Shown piece by piece: positions 42,401 through 50,672 of a stretch of 60,754 nt of DNA. Made by a program: the position numbers and the translations under genes. The stretch spans positions 406,691 to 467,444 of the forward strand of contig NZ_LMSP01000034.1 in the NCBI RefSeq assembly GCF_001429545.1, written 5' to 3'. How positions within the stretch are numbered: the stretch's first letter is position 1; each line of letters opens with the position of its first letter. This DNA is from Paenibacillus sp. Soil787. GTDB taxonomy: Bacteria > Bacillota > Bacilli > Paenibacillales > NBRC-103111. The notes beneath the pieces were generated by a model. The model was not told the origin of the DNA and did not search any database. It worked only from the letters and a program-made list of their open reading frames with translations.

Positions 42401-44135
42401 TTTCCTGCAAATGTCCTGTTTTGATGGAACTCGGAGAGATTTTATCTGAAGTGACACTGTCATCCTTCAACTTTGAAGTATCAACACTGCCATCCGATAA
42501 TTTCTCATTCGTCACAGCACCGGCTTCAAGCTTAACGGTAGTAATGATATGATCAGCCAAATGTATATTCTGTATGGATTGTGCGTTAATATGTCTTCCC
42601 TCAACCGAGCTTTCGGCTAATTTAGAAGAGGTGATTGTTCCATCTTGAAGCTTGGAAGGCGTGATTTCACCATCAATCAAATGCCTATTGCTAATCGTTT
42701 GACTGCGGATGTGCTTTCCTTCAACAAGGTCCTCTACCAATTTAGCTGATGTAATGGACCCATCTTTCAGTTTCGAGTTCGAAATAATAGCGTCCGCAAG
42801 ATGCTGGCTTTGAATGGCATTAGGATGAATGTGAATATCCGTAATGAGGTTTTCTGCCAACTTATCCGATGTAATGCTTCCATCCGAAAGCAAACTTCCA
42901 TATAAAGCCCCATTCGCAATATGCTCCGCTTGAATCGAGCTTGCAGCGATATGACGACTCGTGATTGCTTCATCGGTAATATGTTCACCATAGATGGAGG
43001 ATTCCTGCAAATGTTTCGTCTCAATCGCTAGTGGAGCAATCTTCGCGCTCGATACAGCCATATCCGCAATCTGATCCTGATTTACAGCATCCCACGCCAG
43101 CTTCTCTGTGGTGATCGACTCATCTTTCAAATGAAAGTTCTCAATAGCAAGATCAGCAATATGCGTTGTTTCAATTTGACGCGGAGCAATGTTATGACTT
43201 AGAACACTGCCATTAGCCAAGTGCTCTCCATAAATACTTTGTGGTTGAAAATGAACAGAGGTAATGCTCGCATTGGCGATTTTCTCTTCGGTCACAGCCT
43301 GATCTCTCAACTTATCCGTTGTGACGGAAGCATCCGTCAGCTTGGCGGTATCAATAATATAATTGGACAAATGCTTTGCTTGCACAGCACCGCTGCGAAT
43401 CTTCTCTCCAGTTATCGCTTGATTATCGATCAGTTCACTCGTAATGATCAGCTCAGACAAATGTTGTGGAAGAATGGAACCGTGAGCAATTTTTATGGAA
43501 TCAATAGTTTGATCAGCCAGCTTATCGGCTGTGATACTATTGTCCAACAGTTTACTGCCCGGAATGGATTCATCCTGAATTTTATCGCCCAAAATACTAT
43601 GCGGAGCAATATGTTCATCGTTGATCGCTTGATTAGCGATCTTATCTCTTGTTACGCTTCCCGGAGCAAGCTTCGAATGCTCGATCGCAAAATCCTTCAG
43701 AGCTTTCGTGCCGATACTTAGGGGTTTGATTTTGCTCTCATCGACGGAGCGGCTTGCAATTTTCTCCCAAGTAATCGCTTCTTCGACAATATCGTCCGTA
43801 TAGACGACAGGGTTTACAAATTTCCCCGTTTTCCTTTCAGAGAGCATTAACAGTGGTGGCGGGGGAGCGGAAGCAGTGGAAACCTTCATTAGATTAGGTT
43901 GCTTGTTAATTTTGGCCGTTTCTATTGGCGATCTCACGTTCCCCTTAATTGGCGGAATCGGTTCACTCGTTTCCGTCTTCTGAACGGGTTCCGCTTTCTC
44001 GACTTTCTCGACTTTCTCCTGCTTCACTGGAGTTGATACTGGTTCAATCTCATCTATCCAATCAAGTTCGTTCACCTTGCTGGAGTTCACTTTTTGCACA
44101 TTAGGTCTTACCCTGCTGCTCTTACGCTTACTCAT
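39477..44135 (-). CDS. Giant solenoid-like repeat protein with C-terminal WIAIG domain
   Basis: 1552 residues from the ATG at 44135 (GGAGAGGAG just upstream; the frame reaches 44156). Residues 1 to about 110 are disordered and rich in Lys, Glu and Pro (EKVEKVEKAEPVQKTE). About residues 115-1455 are roughly 95 repeats of about 14 residues with the pattern I..[AG]...H/KLA.G[AS]V (VDGSKLTAGAVSGDHLADGA). C-terminal repeats are nearly uniform, N-terminal ones diverged. The last 92 residues form a beta domain ending IVNWIAIGKKL, a type seen at the end of Bacillales surface proteins. No signal peptide is present. It is likely a long fibre laid on the spore from the mother cell; this is inference. 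Confidence 0.85.
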   Translation of the reverse strand: MSKRKSSRVRPNVQKVNSSKVNELDWIDEIEPVSTPVKQEKVEKVEKAEPVQKTETSEPIPPIKGNVRSPIETAKINKQPNLMKVSTASAPPPPLLMLSERKTGKFVNPVVYTDDIVEEAITWEKIASRSVDESKIKPLSIGTKALKDFAIEHSKLAPGSVTRDKIANQAINDEHIAPHSILGDKIQDESIPGSKLLDNSITADKLADQTIDSIKIAHGSILPQHLSELIITSELIDNQAITGEKIRSGAVQAKHLSNYIIDTAKLTDASVTTDKLRDQAVTEEKIANASITSVHFQPQSIYGEHLANGSVLSHNIAPRQIETTHIADLAIENFHLKDESITTEKLAWDAVNQDQIADMAVSSAKIAPLAIETKHLQESSIYGEHITDEAITSRHIAASSIQAEHIANGALYGSLLSDGSITSDKLAENLITDIHIHPNAIQSQHLADAIISNSKLKDGSITSAKLVEDLVEGKHIRSQTISNRHLIDGEITPSKLQDGTITSSKLAESSVEGRHINAQSIQNIHLADHIITTVKLEAGAVTNEKLSDGSVDTSKLKDDSVTSDKISPSSIKTGHLQESIISSIHLKEVAVLGQHITHLAIGKEHLQNGIVTGDKIGLNVIRSEHVADQAIGEKQIAWMGVQREHIAEEAITTSHMQDETITTSKIAEEAVTSSKMASMSIEARHLQENIINGLHIKPGAITSEHLAQGSINIGIFADRSLEGSKLVEQSITSETLALGAVTEEKLANGAVGTQHLQGESISTWVLQDRAVTTKKLGDQAVMEANLADASVTSRKISVKAINSEHIADGAITAAKLANESIHGSKLVSGALSGRHLADGVITNSKISALAINSEHLSDGAVSNSKLAMGSVDSTKLSLGSVLSKHLSDGAVDGAKLGFGVVDTEHLANGAVDNDKLAANSVDGSKLILGAVSNYHLADNAVYGAKLATGSVDSSKLTMGLIRNEHLSDGVVDGVKLAAGCVDGTKLVAGSIYREHLIDSVVDGSKLAAGAVNNEHLANGIVDGSKLADSSVGSSKLALGTVGSGHLIDGSVTSAKLAAGIVDSSKLVTGAVNSDHIAAGSINASKLAPNSVDSSKLLAGAVTNEHLGDGCITSGKLAPFSVDGSKLVSASISGFHLAEGAVDITKLAAGSVDGTKLTAASVNNAHLIDGAVDGAKLAAGSVDGSKLTAGAVSGDHLADGALYGAKLAAGSIDGSKLASGIISNYHLTIGSVDGSKLIAGAVTNRHLADGAVDEAKLADDSVNGRILAGGSVCGEHLADHAVSGSKLAAGSVDGSKITVGAVTKEHLAEAAVDGNKLTAGSVDSSKLVEGAVRNEHLMDGAVDAAKLAIGSVDSSKLAFGAVDSSHLAPGSVDGSKLTAGSVDGSKLASGAVNSSHLADGALEGSKLTVGSIDGSKLAYAAISNFHIASSSIDGSKLKPSAVRSEHIADGSLSVTKLTENVLQTPSTQKNITQQFGLVPFEMETQDEMMEVVLHFDEKFADENYVLTAMTDHQSCYVSVKQKSMENAVVSIMRAKFSPDQQGIVNWIAIGKKL

Positions 44136-44419
44136 AGACTCCTCTCCATTCTCCAAGAATTAGTCACTTGTAACATATTCAGTCTCCGCCCGATAGGTAC
44201 GCTAGCCCGAGAAAATGTGCGCTAACCTAGATAAATGGTCGAACTCACCAACTACTCTCTATACATATGCGGATTAGAAGGCAAAGCCTGGGCATTTGTT
44301 CCATTGCTGCATGGAAAGTATCGGCATCCGTACAAACAAGCACCCCTGCTTTTCCATAAACTGAGGAGAGTCACATTCTCATAAAACCCAAGCCCTCTGA
44401 AGGAGAAGGAGTGAAGTAG
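44136..44419. other. Divergent promoter region between repeat protein and YheC/YheD gene
   Basis: 284 bases without a gene. It must carry the promoters of both divergent genes. CATATG at about 44266-44271 is flanked by CTATA on one side, and CATATGTATA is read on minus, which would fit mother-cell -10 boxes. I cannot assign a -35 box with confidence. Confidence 0.4.
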
Positions 44420-45520
44420 ATGACGAATCCCTATGTGGGTATTTTAGTCAACGATTCCTTATACGCAGGCATTCCCCTAGGGAACACAAAGTATGAAGCT
44501 ATTCCATATTATGATGAAGCCGGCAAGCAATACGGTGTAACTCCTTGCTATTTCCGCCTCCAGGATGTCCTTATCGATAAGATGAAAGTACACGCTTATG
44601 TACAAGAAGGTCTTTGCTTCGAGCAAAAATGGTTGGATCTGCCCACGGTTATTCATAATCGAGCGATTTATTTGGACCGTGCTTCTTATCAGAAACTGGA
44701 GGAATGGACTAAGCGAGGCGTAATCTTGTTTAATAGATGGAACCGCTATAGTAAACTTCGCATTCACGATATTTTGCTGAAAAACGATAGCATCCGCCCC
44801 CATCTGCCAGGGACTTATCCAGCTACCTTCAAAAATTTGAAAATCATGATGTCAACCTACGATTCTCTCATTATTAAACCTATCAATTCTAGCATCGGAC
44901 GTGGTGTGATGAAAATGGATCGCCATGTCAGGAGCTGGAAGCTCATTTACCCGGCAAGCATGAAGATCAGTAACCAAATCTGGCGGACAGTAAGCTTTCG
45001 TCATTACCTTCCTTTGACCTTACGACGCAAAATCCAAAGCCGTACCTACATGATTCAGCAGCGACTGCCTCTGGCCACATTTGATGGCCGCCCCTTCGAT
45101 CTTCGCATATCTGCTCAGCGCGGGGCATCTGGCGAATGGGGAATAACAGGCATGGTTGCGAAAGTTGCTTCACGCGAACTCTTTCTCACTAATGTAGCAC
45201 AAGGTGGAGAGGTGCGAACTTTACCCGATATTCTCTCCACTGAATACCCCCATCTTAATCATGAGGAAGTCTTGCGCCAAATTACCGACTTCTCCCTGCG
45301 TGTCGCCCTGCATCTCAGTACAGAACTGCCCTACTTAGCGGATATCGGACTTGATGTAGGGATCACAAACGACGGATTTCCCTTATTTATTGAATGTAAC
45401 GGGAAAGATCAACGCTACAGTTTCCTTGAGGCCAACATGCAGGAGATATGGAAAGCTACTTATTTCAACCCTATCGCCTATGCCAAATTCTTGTTAGATG
45501 GCGGCATCCCCCCACTTTAA
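44420..45520 (+). CDS. YheC/YheD family endospore coat-associated ATP-grasp protein
   Basis: 366 residues. GILVNDSLYAGIPLG at the start, IHNRAIY, LFNRWNRYSKLRIHDILL, DSLIIKPINSSIGRGVMKM, YMIQQRLPLATFDGRPFDLR and LPYLADIGLDVGITNDGFPLFIECN mark the YheC/YheD group, which has an ATP-grasp fold. B. subtilis members are coat-associated. The ligase substrate is not known. GGAGAAGGAG lies upstream of the ATG. It is divergent from the giant repeat gene and could modify it; that link is inference from position. Confidence 0.9.
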   Translation: MTNPYVGILVNDSLYAGIPLGNTKYEAIPYYDEAGKQYGVTPCYFRLQDVLIDKMKVHAYVQEGLCFEQKWLDLPTVIHNRAIYLDRASYQKLEEWTKRGVILFNRWNRYSKLRIHDILLKNDSIRPHLPGTYPATFKNLKIMMSTYDSLIIKPINSSIGRGVMKMDRHVRSWKLIYPASMKISNQIWRTVSFRHYLPLTLRRKIQSRTYMIQQRLPLATFDGRPFDLRISAQRGASGEWGITGMVAKVASRELFLTNVAQGGEVRTLPDILSTEYPHLNHEEVLRQITDFSLRVALHLSTELPYLADIGLDVGITNDGFPLFIECNGKDQRYSFLEANMQEIWKATYFNPIAYAKFLLDGGIPPL

Positions 45521-45523
45521 TCC

Positions 45524-45612
45524 AAGGATAAACAACTCCGTCGTCCTTCTGGGACGAGCGCGTTTGTTCAAGGTAGATGCAAAGCAAAAGTATAAAACTT
45601 ATACTTTCTTAT
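45524..45612 (+). repeat. Dispersed repeat R2, copy B
   Basis: It begins AAGGATAAACAACTCCGTC three bases after the YheC/YheD stop, continues GGGACGAGCGCGTTTG and ends ACTTATACTTTCTT. It aligns block by block with copy A at 263-347. AGTATAA-AAC-TTATACT makes a perfect hairpin here, and GTCC/GGGAC a second. It might double as a transcript end signal for the upstream gene. Confidence 0.65.
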
Positions 45613-45620
45613 CTACACAC

Positions 45621-45665
45621 AAAAAAAACACCGTACTGCGAATGAACCCGCAGGAACGGTGTTAT
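45621..45665 (-). terminator. Terminator of the NagZ-like gene
   Basis: On minus the stem AACACCGT...ACGGTGTT, with an inner CTGCG/CGCAG stem, is followed by eight T. The hairpin includes the stop codon of the minus-strand gene. A classic intrinsic terminator. Confidence 0.88.
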
Positions 45666-46933
45666 TTGTTTGCTTTTGTCCCCAGTACGCTTTGCACCTC
45701 AGCGTTCAGTTTCTTCGTATCAGGAACTTGGATCGGACGATCATGCAGCTTATATTTCTGTTTCACCTTCGTGACTTGACGAACACTTTGGTCTATCGTA
45801 TCCATCGGTATTTGCCCCGATTGAACGGCTTTGCGCAGTGCGTCTATGACCGTGACGACCTTCTCATACTCATGTCCGACCATAACGATATTTGCCCCTG
45901 CAAGAACTGATTTTACGGCGGCTTCACCCAGATCATAGTTCTTGATGATAGCCCCCATCGTCATATCATCTGTCATGATGAGTCCCTCAAACCCCATTTC
46001 CTTACGCAAAAGATCTGTCATCATTTTTTTCGACATCGAAGCAGGATTCTGAGCATCCACTTTAGGCAGCAGAATATGAGCGACCATGACCGCATCAGCC
46101 TGATGCTTGAAAGCTTCTGCGAACGGAACCAGCTCAAGCTTGCGCAAGCGGGCGAGGTCATTTTGAACAATCGGCAGTCCAACATGCGAATCCACCGAGG
46201 TATCCCCATGCCCTGGAAAATGCTTCACAACAGGGACAACCTGCTGGTCCTGTAGTCCATTCATCATTTGAACACCAAAACTACTCACAATAGAAGCGTT
46301 AGATCCGAATGAACGGTCACCTATGACCGGATTATTGGGGTTACTATTGACATCGAGATCAGGTGCGAAATCCATATTTAAGCCATAGGCATTAAGTTCT
46401 TTCCCAAGAAGTTGTCCAATATGATAGGCCAGCGCAGGACGACCCGTTTTACCGATATCTCGGCTGGTCGGTGTTTTCGTAATCTCATCCGGCAACCGTG
46501 TCACTCTGCCGCCTTCTTCATCTACACCCAGCCAAAGCGGCAGCTTATTCACGGCATTCGTCTGTTTCAATTCATTAACTAGACTTACAAGTTGAGTCGT
46601 ATTTTTCACATTAGGCTTATACAATATAATCCCGCCAACGTGATAAACTTCAATCAGTTCTCGCGCTTGTACATTCATACTGTACTCATCGATTCCGGCT
46701 ATAATCATTTGCCCTAACTTTTCTTCCAGCGTCATTGCCGTAACAGCGCTTGTTGCAACTGGTGTAGAAGTTGGTGTCGGCGATGGTGTCGTTTCCACTC
46801 TCGGCGGTGTCGCGGCGGGTGTTGCGGAAGATGGGCTGACTCCCGGGTGAGACGACGAACAGCCAGTTAAGAGCAGTGAAAACACAGCCGCGAACGCAGC
46901 GCTTCTGATCAACAAAGGTATCTCTCGTGTCAT
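45662..46933 (-). CDS. nagZ: Family 3 glycoside hydrolase lipoprotein, beta-N-acetylhexosaminidase-like
   Basis: 423 residues from the ATG at 46933, eight bases after AAGGT; an ATG two codons earlier has the site too close. A lipoprotein signal ends in the lipobox LLLTGC, and a Pro/Thr/Ser linker follows (residues about 30-60). The GH3 domain has LWLGVDEEGGRVTRLP and the NagZ signature KHFPGHGDTSVDSHVGLP with its catalytic His/Asp. It removes GlcNAc from muropeptides at the outer face of the membrane, as NagZ/YbbD does in Bacillus. The second domain of YbbD is absent. Confidence 0.9.
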   Translation of the reverse strand: MTREIPLLIRSAAFAAVFSLLLTGCSSSHPGVSPSSATPAATPPRVETTPSPTPTSTPVATSAVTAMTLEEKLGQMIIAGIDEYSMNVQARELIEVYHVGGIILYKPNVKNTTQLVSLVNELKQTNAVNKLPLWLGVDEEGGRVTRLPDEITKTPTSRDIGKTGRPALAYHIGQLLGKELNAYGLNMDFAPDLDVNSNPNNPVIGDRSFGSNASIVSSFGVQMMNGLQDQQVVPVVKHFPGHGDTSVDSHVGLPIVQNDLARLRKLELVPFAEAFKHQADAVMVAHILLPKVDAQNPASMSKKMMTDLLRKEMGFEGLIMTDDMTMGAIIKNYDLGEAAVKSVLAGANIVMVGHEYEKVVTVIDALRKAVQSGQIPMDTIDQSVRQVTKVKQKYKLHDRPIQVPDTKKLNAEVQSVLGTKANK

Positions 46934-47002
46934 CTTCATCTACCTTCCCTTTTGAACCTAATCTTCTTAACGATCTTCTGCCGAAAATTGTTGCAAGACC
47001 GA

Positions 47003-47299
47003 TTATTCACTTCTAAGCTCCTTCAGCGTCCATCTCAGTAACGTGTACATCCCATAACACCCCAAGTAAGCTCCGCTTAACAGGAATAGTCCATTTTGAA
47101 AAACGCCATGAATATTCGTCATAAATACTGTCTCATCTCTTAAAATCTCATATATGGCGAGCACGCTGATAATACCAAACACATAGGCACACCCCACTGC
47201 CAACACGTGATATACAGTTCGGCACAATGTGAACAGCCAAGCACTTACTAGCATGCTGATGGGAATTAGAATACCAAGTACCACAATTATTATAGACAT
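47003..47299 (-). CDS. Small membrane protein of unknown function
   Basis: 98 residues with about three membrane spans (IIVVLGILIPISMLVSAWLF, VLAVGCAYVFGIISVLAIY, GLFLLSGAYLGCYGMYTLL) and a charged end (LKELRSE). No family recognised. It lies 69 bases upstream of the NagZ-like gene on the same strand and might be cotranscribed. No motif hints at function. Confidence 0.65.
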   Translation of the reverse strand: MSIIIVVLGILIPISMLVSAWLFTLCRTVYHVLAVGCAYVFGIISVLAIYEILRDETVFMTNIHGVFQNGLFLLSGAYLGCYGMYTLLRWTLKELRSE

Positions 47300-47472
47300 G
47301 ATGTCATTTCACCTCATAAACAGCATTGACGATTTCCTTGCCGGAAATACCAAAGGCATATTGATCCATTTTGTGATATGATTGATATTGATTGTAAAGC
47401 GTTTACATGAAGGCTTCTCCTGTTCCTGCTAGGATCCGGCTCGTATCCATCACAAGGAAAAGAGGTCTATTA

Positions 47473-47673
47473 ATGAAGAAGAATATCGTCTTACAGTATT
47501 CGCTGCCTTTAGATGCTTCATTTGAGCTAATCGCAAGCTGCAAGTCCTGTACGAGTATTTCTGATCATTCATCTCGAACCCCTGTTCAATGTATCAAGTT
47601 CGCCGGCTCCTCTGTTCCTATCTCCGTTAACCTTGCTACCTGCTATACCTGCGGGGATTATAAGCAAAGCTAG
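47473..47673 (+). CDS. Small cysteine-containing protein of unknown function
   Basis: 66 residues from the ATG at 47473, which has AGAGGT seven bases upstream; the frame is open to 47407 but without a site. It has four cysteines of interest (CKSC and CYTC, plus one between), which could bind a metal. No family is recognised. A terminator follows within 15 bases, which supports it as a single-gene unit. Confidence 0.55.
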   Translation: MKKNIVLQYSLPLDASFELIASCKSCTSISDHSSRTPVQCIKFAGSSVPISVNLATCYTCGDYKQS

Positions 47674-47687
47674 CATATTCCACCTCA

Positions 47688-47712
47688 AACAGCCATTAGG
47701 CTGTTTTTTTCT
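47688..47712 (+). terminator. Intrinsic terminator
   Basis: AAACAGCC-ATTA-GGCTGTTT followed by a run of T. It ends the small cysteine protein gene and isolates psd. Confidence 0.85.
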
Positions 47713-47800
47713 TGCGCTTACCTTGCATTCCTTCCTTATTCGACAATTGATTCTTTTACCTTTCTGTGGCAAGATTAGCGAAGAAAGAATATATAGGGAT

Positions 47801-47818
47801 CTTTGATCTTGATCAAAG
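47801..47818 (+). promoter_or_regulatory. Perfect palindrome upstream of psd (FNR-like box)
   Basis: CTTTGATC-TT-GATCAAAG, 41 bases before the psd start. The core TTGATnnnnATCAA equals the FNR consensus of Gram-negatives; Bacillus Fnr prefers TGTGA-N6-TCACA. A binding site or the stem of a small leader hairpin is possible. Confidence 0.4.
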
Positions 47819-47858
47819 TCTCTCCTAAACACACGAATGAACAGGAGTTTTTTAATCT

Positions 47859-48647
47859 ATGTCTAAACCATTTTTTCGATTGCTAACGGAGCTCTCTTCA
47901 CGCAAATGGGTGTCCCAAGTGACAGGCGCTTTTGCCAGATCCAAAGCAAGCCGGATCTTCATTCCTCGCTTTGCCCAAACCTACGGAATACGCATTGAAG
48001 ATGCTGAGAAGCAATTACAGGATTATAAATCTTTGAATGATTTCTTCACACGCAGATTAAAGCCAGGGTTACGCCCAATTCACGAAGACCTAACTCGTGT
48101 TGTAAGTCCTGTTGATGCCATGATTACAGGTATCGGCGATATTAAGGAAGGCTTGATTGTGAATGTCAAAGGTCAAGACTACACCATTGAAGAACTTCTT
48201 AATCGTTCCCCTCGTACGGTCAACTATAAAAACGGCTTTTATTTTGTTCTGTACCTTAGCCCTACGGACTACCACCGGATTCATTCGCCGATTTCAGGTG
48301 ATGTGCTTGAGAGCGAGCATGTGCTTGGGAAAGTATATCCTGTGAATGAGTTTGGCCTTCGTCATATGAAGAGAGTACTAAGTCGTAACGAACGGTTAAT
48401 CACCTTTATCCAGCATAATGCCGGTGAAGTTGCTGTGGTGAAGGTTGGGGCACTTAACGTAAGTTCTATTCAATATGTGAAGCCTCTTCCCAAAACGCTT
48501 GAGCGAGGTCAAGAACTAGCTTATTTCGAGTTTGGTTCAACAGTCGTTCTCCTTTTTGAAGATGATATGTTTGAGCCTCGCCCAGATCTACAGCTTGGTT
48601 CTAAAGTTAAAATGGGAGAAGACCTCGGCCGTTTCCTAGAAAAATAA
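47859..48647 (+). CDS. psd: Phosphatidylserine decarboxylase
   Basis: 262 residues, the usual length of the proenzyme. NDFFTRRLKPGLRPI, YLSPTDYHRIHSPISG and the processing site EFGSTVVLLFE are all present; the enzyme cuts itself before the Ser of Gly-Ser-Thr to form the pyruvoyl group. It makes phosphatidylethanolamine at the membrane. AGGAG lies upstream of the ATG. Phosphatidylserine synthase is not adjacent. The MFS gene follows after 30 bases and may be cotranscribed. Confidence 0.95.
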   Translation: MSKPFFRLLTELSSRKWVSQVTGAFARSKASRIFIPRFAQTYGIRIEDAEKQLQDYKSLNDFFTRRLKPGLRPIHEDLTRVVSPVDAMITGIGDIKEGLIVNVKGQDYTIEELLNRSPRTVNYKNGFYFVLYLSPTDYHRIHSPISGDVLESEHVLGKVYPVNEFGLRHMKRVLSRNERLITFIQHNAGEVAVVKVGALNVSSIQYVKPLPKTLERGQELAYFEFGSTVVLLFEDDMFEPRPDLQLGSKVKMGEDLGRFLEK

Positions 48648-48677
48648 AGGGGATCTGTCACTGGAGAGGAGAGAAGC

Positions 48678-49937
48678 ATGGCGTCCATTACAGCATCGTC
48701 TCCCGAACAAAGCTCCAAGAGCTTACATGGTACTGGAGACGTCAAACCTACCGTATATCGTATTTTATTCGCTATTGGTCTTGTCCATTTACTCAACGAT
48801 TCAATTCAATCTGTCATTCCTGCTATCTTTCCTATTCTTAAAAGCGAGATGGGACTTAGCTATGCACAAATTGGTTGGGTGCAGTTCGCCATTAACTTCA
48901 CGGCCTCCATTATGCAGCCGGTTGTTGGCTTATATACAGATCGCAAGCCTTCACCCTATATGCTGCCAATTGGCATGGCCTCCACCCTTACGGGTATGCT
49001 GCTGCTCGCATTCGCACATTCGTATTGGGTCGTTTTATTGTCTGTTTGCTTTGTAGGTCTTGGCTCAGCCGCTTTCCACCCAGAGGGATCTCGTGTCTCC
49101 CACATGGCAGCGGGAGGCCGCAAAGGTCTCGCTCAATCCATTTTCCAAGTTGGCGGTAACGCCGGTCAATCTTTGGCGCCCATGATGACCAAATGGATTT
49201 TCATTCCACTAGGATTATTCGGTTCCATATGGTTCACAGGCGTTGCAGCTGCAGCTATCGCCGTGCAATTATATATTGCTCGCTGGTATAAATCCGTGCT
49301 GCTTGCCACACCGGTCAAAGCTAAGACAATCGTACAGCGTACCGTCAACCCACAGCGGCGCAAGCAAGTCATGTTTGCGATTTGCCTGCTTATCTTTCTT
49401 GTATTCGTCCGTTCTTGGTATGGAGCAGCAATGAGCGGCTACTTCGCCTTTTTCTTGCAGGACACATACGGCATGTCAATCGACCGCGCACAGGACTTTA
49501 TCTTCTTGTTCCTAGCGGCAGGAGCGGTTGGAACATTTTTTGGCGGTCCGCTTGCTGACCGCTTCGGTAAGCGTAATCTCATTTTCTTTTCCATGCTTGG
49601 TTCAGCGCCGTTTGCTTTGCTGTTACCTCATGTGTCCATAACTTGGGCTTACATTTTACTTGTCATTATCGGTATCATTCTATTATCCAGCTTTTCTGTT
49701 ACCGTAGTGTATGCCCAAATGCTGTTTCCTGGGAAGGTCGGAACCGTATCCGGCTTAATTACAGGCTTAGCATTTGGAATGGGCGGCATCGGGAGTGTCG
49801 TCCTTGGCAATCTCTGCGACACCCTGGGCACGACACGTGTTATGGAAATGTGTGCATTTCTACCGCTCCTCGGCATTCTGACTTTCCTTCTTCCTTCGGA
49901 TCGCAAGTTAAGACAGTGGACAGAAGAAACGAACTAG
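48678..49937 (+). CDS. MFS transporter of the fosmidomycin-resistance (Fsr) type
   Basis: 419 residues with about 12 membrane spans. The start YRILFAIGLVHLLNDSIQSV and the following FPILKSEMGLSYAQIG are typical for Fsr-like exporters, as is AFHPEGSRVSHMA. The middle loop PVKAKTIVQRTVNPQRRKQ separates the two halves. It probably exports a small hydrophilic compound; real substrates of this branch are mostly unknown. GAGAGGAGAG lies before the ATG. A strong terminator follows. Confidence 0.88.
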   Translation: MASITASSPEQSSKSLHGTGDVKPTVYRILFAIGLVHLLNDSIQSVIPAIFPILKSEMGLSYAQIGWVQFAINFTASIMQPVVGLYTDRKPSPYMLPIGMASTLTGMLLLAFAHSYWVVLLSVCFVGLGSAAFHPEGSRVSHMAAGGRKGLAQSIFQVGGNAGQSLAPMMTKWIFIPLGLFGSIWFTGVAAAAIAVQLYIARWYKSVLLATPVKAKTIVQRTVNPQRRKQVMFAICLLIFLVFVRSWYGAAMSGYFAFFLQDTYGMSIDRAQDFIFLFLAAGAVGTFFGGPLADRFGKRNLIFFSMLGSAPFALLLPHVSITWAYILLVIIGIILLSSFSVTVVYAQMLFPGKVGTVSGLITGLAFGMGGIGSVVLGNLCDTLGTTRVMEMCAFLPLLGILTFLLPSDRKLRQWTEETN

Positions 49938-49958
49938 TAAAAAAAGACCTTGTTCAGC

Positions 49959-50003
49959 AACCTTGTTCAGCAAGCTGTATCAGCTGCTGAACAAGGTTTT
50001 TTT
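49959..50003 (+). terminator. Terminator of the MFS gene
   Basis: A 14-base-pair stem (AACCTTGTTCAGCA with its complement) followed by seven T. The left arm segment ACCTTGTTCAGCA is also duplicated just upstream (from 49947), so two alternative stems compete. Confidence 0.88.
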
Positions 50004-50017
50004 CGTGCTGCTCCCCT

Positions 50018-50398
50018 TTTACCTTGCTGCCTGCTAACTCATTAACTTGCTGCTACCCATTTGCCTGCTACCTGCTAACTCATTACCTTGCTACTACCCA
50101 TTTGGCCTGCTACCTGCTCACCCATTACCTTGCTACTACCCATTTACCTGCTAACCCATTACCTTGCTGCTACCCATTACCTTGCTGCCTGCTAGCCCAT
50201 TACCTTGCTACTACCCATTTAGCCTGCAACCTGCTAACCCATTACCTGCTACTACCCATAGCCTGCTAGCCCATTACCTTGCTACTACCCATTTAGCCTG
50301 CTACCTGCTCACCCATTACCATGCTACTACCCATTTGCCCTGCTGCCTGCTAGCCCATTACCTTGCTACTACCCATTTGCCTACTAACCCATTCCTGA
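50018..50398. repeat. Minisatellite of about 41-base units
   Basis: About nine imperfect copies of a unit built from CCTGCTACCTGCTAACCC and ATTACCTTGCTACTACCC. One strand is pyrimidine-rich throughout. The period is irregular (units of about 30 to 42 bases), and open frames across it are only by-products. It directly follows the MFS terminator. Confidence 0.85.
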
Positions 50399-50487
50399 TT
50401 GTGGCATTACACTTACTCCAGCGTGAAACACACCCACTTCCTTCAGCCGTCCTCCTCCGCCACACCTTTATGGAACTGTCAAACAAC

Positions 50488-50672
50488 ATTTGCTGCAAAA
50501 AATGCAGCAAATTTCTAATCCGCTCTCTTTGCTCATGAATATCTGCATTTCCTACATCAAATTCCCCCATAAACACCCATTTGAACCCGTTGAGGCGAAA
50601 TTAGCTGCACATTTTGCAGGTAATTCCCCAAAAATGGATGCTAACTCATAATTTTGATGCACAAACTGCATC
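50488..50672. repeat. Three related short hairpins (repeat R3)
   Basis: ATTTGCTGCA/TGCAGCAAAT with a 5-base loop, AATTAGCTGCA/TGCAGGTAATT with one mismatch, and GATGCA/TGCATC. All three have the form TGCA, short A/T-rich loop, TGCA. They may be remnants of a palindromic repeat family. Confidence 0.5.

Noticed and set aside
39861..43721. Several long plus-strand frames opposite the giant repeat gene
   Set aside because: They mirror the repeated coding sequence, have low-complexity content and lack ribosome binding sites; the minus frame is far longer and ends in a recognisable domain.
39477..44135. CRISPR or simple DNA repeat array
   Set aside because: The DNA units are uneven and differ at many codon third positions while the protein pattern is kept; it is a coding repeat.
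50024..50538. Two plus-strand frames across the minisatellite
   Set aside because: They are open only because the unit lacks stops; composition (Cys, Leu, Thr, His cycles) and lack of start signals argue against coding.
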